A stretch of 64,000 nt of DNA from JAVBOW01 sp031550125. Lineage in GTDB: Bacteria > Bacteroidota > Bacteroidia > Bacteroidales > Rikenellaceae. The translations under genes and the position numbers were made by a program. The stretch lies in NCBI GenBank assembly GCA_031550125.1, contig JAVBOW010000002.1, positions 124,001 through 188,000 of the forward strand, given 5' to 3'. The number at the start of each line of letters is the position of its first letter. Within the stretch, counting starts at the first letter, position 1. Under the pieces are notes generated by a model that had not been told where the DNA came from, did no database searches, and saw nothing but the letters and a program-made list of their open reading frames with translations. Shown here piece by piece: positions 57,771-64,000 of this stretch.

Positions 57771-58708
57771 CAACGAAGGGGATATACGATCAGAAACGCC
57801 CGGGCGGGTCATGCGTACGCCGCGGCACAGGTCTTTCCGCTTGCCTGAAAAGAGCGGCCCTGGCCGCCTGCGTCGTCCTGTCGTGCTGCGGCAAACCCAG
57901 GGAAATACCGGAAAAGAGCCTCGAATCGATATTCAAGGATATTTTCCTTGTAAACGCCTATGTGGGGCGGCATGGCCTGGATGTCGATTCTCTGGACATC
58001 TACAAGCCCGTATTCGACAAGTACGGCTACAAACCGAGGGATCTGGCTTACACCCTGGACAATTACTCCAAACGCAAGAGCAGCCGGCTCTCGTACATTC
58101 TCGAGAATTCGATCAAGATGCTCAATTCGGAATACTCCTATTACGAAGGACGCGTTGCCGTTCTGGACACGATAGAGAACGTGGCGCGGCGGCGTTTCGG
58201 GAGGGAAGTCTATTCCGACACGCTCATCTCCGTACGCCGCATGCGAGATACGGCGCGTCTGAGGATACGGATCCCGGCGGCCGAAGGCTCTTTCCGCATA
58301 CGTTACGGCTATTTAGTCGATTCGCTCGACACCAACTACAGCTTGCGTACGATACACTCGGTTACGGACTCGTCGGGACGCCAGGTGGTAACCCGCTCCA
58401 ACTGGATGAAGCGCAACGAATACTCCTCGTACGAGACGGTGATTGACGCGCCGGCCCGCTCGCGTTACATGGAGATACTCTTCGGGGACTACAGCGGCCG
58501 CAACGCCAGGCCCTCGATCAGGATAGACACCCTCACGATAACGTACTATATGCCCGTACGGGTGGCCCTCGACTCGTTGAACCGCTCGCTGGTGGACTAT
58601 AAACTCATGATAGATGGAACGGAATACGAACTGCTCGGTGCGCCGGATAGCGTCACATTGGGTATTCACCCCCCGGGGCTTGCTCCGCGGGGCGACAGTA
58701 TCCGTTGA
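57767..58708 (+). CDS. DUF4296 lipoprotein, extended form
   Basis: 313 residues. A long positively charged leader precedes the hydrophobic core (ALAACVVLSC) and a probable acylated Cys near 42 (VLSC). DUF4296 covers about 45-140: IPEKSLESIFKDIFLVNAYV, YKPVFDKYGYKPRDLAYTLD and YYEGRVAVLDTI. The remaining 170 residues (beta-rich, many Arg/Asp, RIRYGYLVDSLDTNYSLRT) exceed the usual DUF4296 length. The ATG overlaps the permease stop by 4 nt; the 3' end overlaps the amidohydrolase gene by 70-95 nt. Function unknown; envelope location is inferred from the signal. Confidence 0.8.
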   Translation: MTTKGIYDQKRPGGSCVRRGTGLSACLKRAALAACVVLSCCGKPREIPEKSLESIFKDIFLVNAYVGRHGLDVDSLDIYKPVFDKYGYKPRDLAYTLDNYSKRKSSRLSYILENSIKMLNSEYSYYEGRVAVLDTIENVARRRFGREVYSDTLISVRRMRDTARLRIRIPAAEGSFRIRYGYLVDSLDTNYSLRTIHSVTDSSGRQVVTRSNWMKRNEYSSYETVIDAPARSRYMEILFGDYSGRNARPSIRIDTLTITYYMPVRVALDSLNRSLVDYKLMIDGTEYELLGAPDSVTLGIHPPGLAPRGDSIR

Positions 58709-59774
58709 CGGTCGGGGCGTCATAAGGGACATCTCCGTTCCCGAAAAGCTCGACGCCCAGGCGGGGGTGGAATTCTACGGCGGCATACTCATCCCCGCCA
58801 TGGTAAACGCCCACTGCCACCTCGAACTCTCGGCCCTCAGGGGAAAAATAGCGCGCGGCGGCGGGCTGACCGGCTTTGCGCAGGCCATGGGGGGCATCGA
58901 CAGGGAGTTGCCCGAAAGGGCCGCGGCCATAGCCTTCCACGACGGGGCCATGTGGGCCGCGGGCGTGGGCGCGGTGGGCGACGTGTGCAACGGGACCTCG
59001 TCGTTCGCGGTCAAATCATCGAGCCGGATGGCATATTTCAATTTTCTGGAACTATTCGGACTCGGTTCTTCGTCGGCTGCGGCGCTGGCTCCCGTGGCCG
59101 CGGCTGCGGCAAGCGCGGGCCTGCGTTACGGCCTAACCCCGCACTCGTGCTACTCGCTTGGAGAAGAGGCGTTCGCATCGGCCGTGGAGGCCACGCCCGA
59201 AGAGCCGCTGTCGATACATTTTATGGAGGACAGGGCCGAAGGGGAACTTTTCGCCGGCCGCGGACCCCTGCACGAATGGTATGCGGAATACGGCCGCAGG
59301 ATAGATTTCGGACATTTCGGCTCCCCTGCCCGCAGGATAACGGCACAGGTTCCGGCCAGCCGCCGGACAATGCTCGTGCATAACACGTTCATCACCGAGG
59401 AAGACATAGACATATTGGCCGCACACTTCGGGGCCAACCTCACGCTGGCGCTGTGTCCGCGCTCCAACCTCCATATCACAGGGGCGCTGCCACCGGTGGA
59501 TATGCTCCGCCGCAAGGGGGTGCGCATAGCTCTGGGAACCGATTCGCTGGCTTCGAACGATTCGCTGTCGCTGGCAGGGGAGATGAAATGTTTTCCCGGC
59601 GTACCCCTCGAAGAGTTGCTCGCATGGGCCACGTCGGGAGGGGCCGCGGCGTTGGGCATGGACGGCATGGGGTCGATAGAGGTGGGCAAAGCGCCCGGAT
59701 TGGCGCTACTCACCGGCGCAGATCCGGCGACGGGCAGGCTGGACGACGGCGCAACAGTAAAACGGATCGTGTGA
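58614..59774 (+). CDS. Amidohydrolase superfamily deaminase-like enzyme
   Basis: 386 residues from ATG at 58614; GTG at 58638, giving RRIASHWVFTPRG directly after the start, fits the family opening better and is an alternative. The metal site is formed by LIPAMVNAHCHLELSAL (H67, H69), SIHFMEDRAEGELF, MLVHNTFITEEDI and ALGTDSLASNDSLSL. This is the cytosine deaminase/chlorohydrolase-like branch (SsnA/MtaD type), which deaminates nucleobase or nucleoside-like substrates; which one cannot be read from the sequence. It overlaps DUF4296 upstream and lies 3 nt before hemW. Confidence 0.85.
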   Translation: MERNTNCSVRRIASHWVFTPRGLLRGATVSVDGRGVIRDISVPEKLDAQAGVEFYGGILIPAMVNAHCHLELSALRGKIARGGGLTGFAQAMGGIDRELPERAAAIAFHDGAMWAAGVGAVGDVCNGTSSFAVKSSSRMAYFNFLELFGLGSSSAAALAPVAAAAASAGLRYGLTPHSCYSLGEEAFASAVEATPEEPLSIHFMEDRAEGELFAGRGPLHEWYAEYGRRIDFGHFGSPARRITAQVPASRRTMLVHNTFITEEDIDILAAHFGANLTLALCPRSNLHITGALPPVDMLRRKGVRIALGTDSLASNDSLSLAGEMKCFPGVPLEELLAWATSGGAAALGMDGMGSIEVGKAPGLALLTGADPATGRLDDGATVKRIV

Positions 59775-59777
59775 CGG

Positions 59778-60881
59778 ATGGCGGGACTCTACGTCCATAT
59801 TCCTTTCTGCGCCTCGCGCTGCGGTTACTGCGATTTCTTCTCGTCGGTCAGGCACGATATGCAGGAGCGTTTCACCGAGGCCTTGTGCGAAGAGATAAGC
59901 AGTCAGAAGGATTTTCTTGGAGACGAGCCTGTCGAAACGATATATTTCGGAGGAGGTACGCCTTCAACCATGCCTTTGGCCTCGATAGAAAAGATATTCT
60001 CCGCTATAAATACGGCATGGGACACGGCGGGCGTCGATGAAATAACCCTCGAAGCCAATCCTGACGACCTCACCGGAGCTTACCTGCAAGGAGTGCGGGA
60101 AGCCACCCCCGTAAACCGCCTGAGCATAGGAGTGCAGTCATTCGACCAGGCCACGCTGAAACTGATGAACCGCCGACACGACGCCGCCGGAGCCGCCGAG
60201 GCCATAGCCGCCGCCCGCAGCGCCGGATTCGACAATATATCCGCCGACCTCATATACGGAGTCCCGGGCATGACGGTGCAGGCGTGGGAAGATTCGGTGG
60301 AAAAAATGCTGAACCTAACGCCGGAACACATTTCGGCCTACCACCTGACCATAGAACCCGGAACCCCGTTCCACCGCCTCGGGATGCGGCCCGTGGACGA
60401 AGAGGTAAGCCGCAGGCATTACGACATACTGTGCGACAAGCTACACTCGGCCGGATACATCCATTACGAAATATCCAACTTCGCCCTTCCCGGCTTCGAA
60501 GCGCGCCACAACTCCGCCTACTGGGACGGACGAGCCTATCTCGGCGCAGGCCCGTCGGCCCACTCCTACGACGGAGGCAGACAGCGCCGGTGGAGCGCCC
60601 CGTCGCTCGAAAGCTACCTGGCGGGGGTGGTTTACCAACAAGAGACGCTATCGGACGACGACCTGTACAACGAATACATAATGACCTCCCTCAGGACAGC
60701 GCGCGGCATAGACCCGGCGCAGCTGGCCGCCCGTTTCGGGCAGGTGAGGCTCAACGGTTTCGCCGTCGCCGCACAGCCCTATCTCGATTCCGGAGCGATG
60801 ATAAAAAAAGAGGGAAGGATAGCTATCCCTCCCTCCGGATTCCTTATTTCCGATTCCATAATCTCGTCGCTGTTCGCCTGA
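59778..60881 (+). CDS. hemW: Radical SAM haem chaperone HemW
   Basis: 367 residues. GLYVHIPFCASRCGYCDFFS (C11, C15, C18; CX3CX2C plus a Cys-free tail) is the HemW/HemN-like radical SAM motif, followed by YFGGGTPSTMPLASIEKIF, ANPDDLTGAYLQGVREATPV, RLSIGVQSFDQATLKLMNRR, YHLTIEPGTPFHRLG and NEYIMTSLRTARGID in the order found in HemW. Its length is shorter than coproporphyrinogen dehydrogenase HemN (about 450) and it lacks the extra N-terminal residues needed for that reaction, so haem delivery is the likely role. Convergent with the helicase gene, 6 nt away. Confidence 0.92.
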   Translation: MAGLYVHIPFCASRCGYCDFFSSVRHDMQERFTEALCEEISSQKDFLGDEPVETIYFGGGTPSTMPLASIEKIFSAINTAWDTAGVDEITLEANPDDLTGAYLQGVREATPVNRLSIGVQSFDQATLKLMNRRHDAAGAAEAIAAARSAGFDNISADLIYGVPGMTVQAWEDSVEKMLNLTPEHISAYHLTIEPGTPFHRLGMRPVDEEVSRRHYDILCDKLHSAGYIHYEISNFALPGFEARHNSAYWDGRAYLGAGPSAHSYDGGRQRRWSAPSLESYLAGVVYQQETLSDDDLYNEYIMTSLRTARGIDPAQLAARFGQVRLNGFAVAAQPYLDSGAMIKKEGRIAIPPSGFLISDSIISSLFA

Positions 60882-60887
60882 TGCGGC

Positions 60888-62015
60888 TTACTGCGGCGGA
60901 TACATGTCGGCGGGCAGGGTCTTGCCCGTAAGTTTCTGTATGTCGCGCACCAGCATATGCTCCTCCTCGGTGCAGAACGACACGGCGCGACCGGTGTGTC
61001 CGGCGCGGCCGGTGCGGCCTATGCGGTGGACGTAAGTCTCCACCACATCGGGCAGGTCGTAATTTATCACCAGCGGCAATTCGGTTATGTCCAGGCCTCG
61101 GGCGGCGATGTCGGTGGCTATCATCACGCGTATCTTGCCGCTCTTGAAGCCCGCAAGGGTGCGTTGGCGCGAACCCTGGGCTTTGTCGCCGTGTATGGCC
61201 TCGCTGCTTATCCCCGCCTTGCCCAATATCTTGGCTATCCTGTCCGCCCCGTGTTTGGTGCGGGCGAAGACCAGCGCCGACTTATCCTTGTCTTTGCGGA
61301 GCAGGTCAATAAGCAGATCTTTCTTGTCGGGCTTTTCGACGAAATAGAGGAATTGGTCTATCGTCTCAACCACCGGAGCATCGGGAGTCACCTCAACCCG
61401 GGCCGGCTTGCGCAGTATCCATTGTGAGAGCGATACTATGGTATCGGGCATGGTGGCCGAGAAAAAGAGCGTTTGGCGCTCTTGCGGCAGCTTATGCACT
61501 ATACGGCGGATATCGTTTATGAAACCCATGTCGAGCATGCGGTCGGCCTCGTCCATAACGAAATGGCTCACAGCGCCCAGCTTGACGTGGCCCTGACCCA
61601 TAAGATCCAGCAGACGGCCGGGGGTGGCGATGAGTATGTCCACTCCTCGGTGGAGCTTCTCTACCTGTGGCCGCTGGTTCACGCCGCCGAATATGACGCA
61701 GTGCCTTACAGGGGTATGGCGCGCGTAATCGCTGAAACACTCGTCTATCTGCAGCGCCAACTCGCGCGTAGGGGTGAGTATCAGCGCCCTAATCGGACGC
61801 GGACCGCCATCGGGCTTCTCCGCGGAGAGTTTCTGTATTATGGGAATGGCGAATGCGGCTGTCTTGCCCGTTCCGGTTTGGGCTATGCCCAGCAGGTCGC
61901 GCTCTTCGAGGGCTATCGGTATTGCTTGTTGCTGTATTGGGGTGGGAACGGAATACCCCTTCTCTTCCAGTGCTTTAAGTATTGGGGAGGAAATGCCTAA
62001 ATCTTCAAATTTCAT
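60888..62015 (-). CDS. DEAD-box ATP-dependent RNA helicase (RhlE-like)
   Basis: 375 residues from ATG at 62015 (MKFEDLGISS); the in-frame ATG at 62069 lies upstream of the -7 box and is rejected. The motifs run in order: YSVPTPIQQQAIPIALEERD (Q motif), AQTGTGKTAAF (I), LTPTRELALQI (Ia), FVMDEADRMLDMGF (DEAD), FFSATMP (III), ARGLDITELPLVINYDLP (V) and YVHRIGRTGRAG (VI). The chain ends right after the RecA-like core, the short RhlE form. It would unwind RNA during ribosome assembly or RNA decay; the substrate cannot be specified. Confidence 0.95.
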   Translation of the reverse strand: MKFEDLGISSPILKALEEKGYSVPTPIQQQAIPIALEERDLLGIAQTGTGKTAAFAIPIIQKLSAEKPDGGPRPIRALILTPTRELALQIDECFSDYARHTPVRHCVIFGGVNQRPQVEKLHRGVDILIATPGRLLDLMGQGHVKLGAVSHFVMDEADRMLDMGFINDIRRIVHKLPQERQTLFFSATMPDTIVSLSQWILRKPARVEVTPDAPVVETIDQFLYFVEKPDKKDLLIDLLRKDKDKSALVFARTKHGADRIAKILGKAGISSEAIHGDKAQGSRQRTLAGFKSGKIRVMIATDIAARGLDITELPLVINYDLPDVVETYVHRIGRTGRAGHTGRAVSFCTEEEHMLVRDIQKLTGKTLPADMYPPQ

Positions 62016-62035
62016 CAGTATGTATATAAACGCGG

Positions 62036-62043
62036 CAAAAGTA
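62036..62043 (-). promoter_or_regulatory. -7 box (TACTTTTG) for the DEAD-box helicase gene
   Basis: CAAAAGTA on the plus strand reads TACTTTTG on the minus strand (TAnnTTTG), 20 nt upstream of the ATG at 62015. A TTTG lies 23 nt further upstream (plus 62067-62070), slightly too far. Confidence 0.5.
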
Positions 62044-62107
62044 CGGTTAATTTTCGGACTTTCTCGCAAAGTCGGGAAATAACCATGTTATTTGGTATGC
62101 CGCTGCG

Positions 62108-63565
62108 TCAATTAACCCTGCCGAGCAACGTCTCCTTGCGGGCCGATTCCTTCATCATGCCGATGAAATAGAGTGCGTCGCGTTTGTTGGAGAGGTTGGA
62201 TCGGTCGGCCTCGTAGCGTTTAACGTAATATGTGGCGTGGTAGTCGAGCGATTTGCGGCAATCGATATTGAGCATCAGGCCCTCGGAGCAGTCGGCCCAC
62301 GAGAGGCCTCCGACGGCGTCGTTCGAAGCCACCGACTTTATGCCCGCTTTCGACAGCCCGGCCAGGTTCACCGTCAGCGACGGGTAGTAGAAATATTGGC
62401 CGGCAGGCAGGGTTACCGTAACCTTCACCTTTCCACCCTCCTGAGCCTCGGCCGTAACCGTGGCGTGCGTACGGTAGTAGCTGTATTCGTAGTACTCCTC
62501 CTGCGAGGCGGCCCACACCGAGTCGTCGCCGTCCTTGCCATGGGTGTTGTTGAGCCACAGCAGGAATTGCGCCCAAGGGCCGTCCGTACCGTGTACGCCG
62601 AGGGCTATGGCCCGCCTTTGCTCGCGCGGCAGGGCCAGCTGTTCGGCTATTTTTGTTTTCACGTCCTCGGGGCTGTCGTAAAACTCCCTCAGGACAAGTT
62701 TGCCGGTTATGTCGCCGCCGGCGAAAGGCACTATGCTCTCCGCGGTAAATCCCCCGCCGTCTCCCTGGGCGGTGGTGGTTTTTATCGGGGCGTAACTTTG
62801 CGCCGCCGAAAGGTAGGTTTTATTACCGTTGGGTTCGGCGAGGAATTTACATCCGCGGCCGGAGAGTTTAGAGATTATGAGGTTCTGCGCTATGCCGTAA
62901 TGGTTCAGGATAGACGATGCGTTGTCAACGTCTTCGGCCGCCACGTCGTGGAAACCTATGCCTACGCCGTAGTTGCACATCTCGCGGACGTTCTCCCAAT
63001 AGAGGCCGTCGCGCATGTAAAAGCGGTAATAATCGGCCGTGTGGCCCTTGTCCACGATCGAGCGGTCGTTCATCCACGACGACTCCGCCGACAGCGTGGT
63101 GGCGAAGGAGAAACGTACCTCGTTGCCCGCGCCGTCGGTGGAACCCAGCGTTTTGCCGAGCGAATAGACGTCGGGGGGCAGGTCGCCGGCGGCTAACTGC
63201 GCGGCGTTATAGTAATACGCCGGCGACAGCGGCTTGCCGTGTATGGCCGCCCATGTGCAGCAATAGGCAACCTGCATGCAGTCGTCCTGCGTGAGCATGA
63301 ACAGCCACGATTTATTATATTTAAGAGGCGGCACCGAAGCGCTCAGGCCGTTGGCTGACGTTCCTTCGTTCAACTCCAGGGTTATCTCCGCAACGACGTT
63401 GCCCCCGTCGGTAGAGAATGGGTAGACATAGTCGGCGGGATATTCGGGGTCAGGTTCCGGCTCGGGTCCGGGACCCGGCTTGGGTTCGGAGCCGCCGCAA
63501 GCCACGGCCAGCAGCAGCGTTAACGCCAATGAAAGTAATTTGTGATCGGGATTCAGGAATTTCAT
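62108..63565 (-). CDS. Lipoprotein with a divergent polysaccharide-deacetylase-like fold
   Basis: 485 residues from ATG at 63565 (MKFLNPDHKL; in-frame ATG at 63667 rejected). The lipobox is LAVAC (Cys 23), followed by the linker PKPGPGPEPEPDPEYP. The main domain shows LFMLTQDDCMQVAYCC (D94/D95), IGFHDVAAEDVDN and ALGVHGTDGPW, spacing reminiscent of NodB-type deacetylases (DD, HxxxH, later His), but the canonical TFDDG and HSxxH are missing. I therefore call it only deacetylase-like. The C-terminal 120 residues (from about 380) form a beta domain (GKVKVTVTLPAGQYFYYP) that may bind carbohydrate. Separate transcript with its own -7 box. Confidence 0.55.
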   Translation of the reverse strand: MKFLNPDHKLLSLALTLLLAVACGGSEPKPGPGPEPEPDPEYPADYVYPFSTDGGNVVAEITLELNEGTSANGLSASVPPLKYNKSWLFMLTQDDCMQVAYCCTWAAIHGKPLSPAYYYNAAQLAAGDLPPDVYSLGKTLGSTDGAGNEVRFSFATTLSAESSWMNDRSIVDKGHTADYYRFYMRDGLYWENVREMCNYGVGIGFHDVAAEDVDNASSILNHYGIAQNLIISKLSGRGCKFLAEPNGNKTYLSAAQSYAPIKTTTAQGDGGGFTAESIVPFAGGDITGKLVLREFYDSPEDVKTKIAEQLALPREQRRAIALGVHGTDGPWAQFLLWLNNTHGKDGDDSVWAASQEEYYEYSYYRTHATVTAEAQEGGKVKVTVTLPAGQYFYYPSLTVNLAGLSKAGIKSVASNDAVGGLSWADCSEGLMLNIDCRKSLDYHATYYVKRYEADRSNLSNKRDALYFIGMMKESARKETLLGRVN

Positions 63566-63600
63566 AATGGACACAGCCTGTTTTACTGGGGATTTGTCTG

Positions 63601-63608
63601 CAAATTTA
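63601..63608 (-). promoter_or_regulatory. -7 box (TAAATTTG) for the 62108 lipoprotein gene
   Basis: CAAATTTA on the plus strand reads TAAATTTG on the minus strand (TAnnTTTG), 35 nt upstream of the ATG at 63565. No -33 box; the rest of 63609-63738 shows no feature. Confidence 0.5.
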
Positions 63609-63738
63609 GCTATTTCGGCGATAACTGCATGCACCGGAAATATATAAATCAGATTATTATCTCTCAAAAAACGCCAAACGGGACATATTTAGTACCTGAA
63701 GTGTGGAAAAACCGCCCGTCCCCCGCTCCGCGAACGCG

Positions 63739-64000
63739 TCACCGGCCACGCTCGTACCCTGCGTCCTCGGCGAGACCCGACGCCGACGCCGCCGCGACCG
63801 CCAGACGGTCGCAACGCTCGTTTTCGGGAATTTCTGAGTGGCCTTTTATCCATACGAACTTTACCCTGTGACGGCGATAGGCCTCCAGGAAACGCATCCA
63901 GAGGTCGGGATTCTTCTTATCCTTGAATCCTTTGCGCTCCCAACCGAACACCCAGCCCTTCTCCACGGCGTTGACCACATACTGCGAGTCGGAATATACA
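63739..64000 (-). CDS. rnhA: Ribonuclease HI (C-terminal part)
   Basis: Partial gene running off the right edge; 86 C-terminal residues are visible, ending ASGLAEDAGYERGR. YSDSQYVVNAVEKGW is the RNase HI block containing the Asp of the active-site DEDD set; the next segment FGWERKGFKDKKNPDLWMRF is the substrate-binding handle, and VKFVWIKGHSEIPENERCD contains the conserved His and, with DRLA, the final catalytic Asp. It degrades RNA in RNA-DNA hybrids. The true start is outside the window; the GTG at 63978 is internal, not a start. Confidence 0.92.
   Translation of the reverse strand, partial: VYSDSQYVVNAVEKGWVFGWERKGFKDKKNPDLWMRFLEAYRRHRVKFVWIKGHSEIPENERCDRLAVAAASASGLAEDAGYERGR

Noticed and set aside
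1..64000. CRISPR array, tRNA, rRNA, prophage or integrase
   Set aside because: No regularly spaced direct repeats, no tRNA-like cloverleaf noticed, no rRNA sequence and no phage or recombinase protein were seen. A tRNA scan could not be run.

Overview
The window looks like a chromosome segment of a high-GC member of the Bacteroidales; an Alistipes-like (Rikenellaceae) genome is my best guess. The evidence is the Bacteroidetes type of promoter (TAnnTTTG -7 box, in the best cases with TTTG 19-20 nt upstream), the near absence of Shine-Dalgarno sequences, and lineage-typical families: DUF2723, DUF4296, histone H1-like protein, the long form of IspG, a SUI1 homologue, and surface proteins combining macroglobulin-like and TonB-plug-like domains. 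About 44 protein genes are supported. I found no rRNA, tRNA, CRISPR array, prophage or transposase gene. Most of the content is core housekeeping and cell-envelope genes; the accessory signal lies between genes.

Layout. 1-3666 (minus): operon rpe, ABC-F ATPase, rlmB, argE (cut by the window edge), divergent from rmuC (3732-4967, plus). 5180-12388 (minus): a DUF2723 membrane glycosyltransferase candidate, then an acyltransferase-aspA-hydG operon. 12456-16338 (plus): a receiver/PPDK-ATP-grasp protein and an EamA transporter. 16437-36454 (minus): a fused glycogen synthase/phosphorylase; three tandem paralogous MG2/TonB-plug proteins with a lipoprotein; prfB with its programmed frameshift; a small outer-membrane barrel; a radical SAM protein; a large HExxH/propeller/barrel protein; and a SUI1 factor. 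36600-40830 (plus): a barrel protein, an orphan DUF4435 protein, panC-panD and a histone H1-like gene. 41070-42641 (minus): ispG. 42701-60881 (plus): M3 peptidase, recG, DUF3108, coiled-coil protein, flippase, dut, holB, folK, a duplicated-domain lipoprotein, an Ig-like lipoprotein, a barrel, rbfA, a LolE-like permease, DUF4296, an amidohydrolase and hemW, many with 1-4 nt overlaps. 60888-64000 (minus): DEAD-box helicase, a deacetylase-like lipoprotein and rnhA (cut by the window edge).

The most unusual non-coding content is a family of ~105-bp intergenic elements at 5001, 20811/20883, 40206 and 40915. They have imperfect terminal inverted repeats, and two of them are flanked by perfect 8-bp direct repeats (CTCATATC and GATTTATC), so they behave like miniature transposable elements moved in trans. 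A perfect 56-bp palindrome lies at 40425-40480. The most interesting protein-level observations are the three-gene MG2/TonB-plug array, a PPDK nucleotide-binding domain fused to receiver-like domains without the phosphohistidine domain, an in-frame aspA-TAG-TTG-hydG junction, and the glycogen synthase/phosphorylase fusion.
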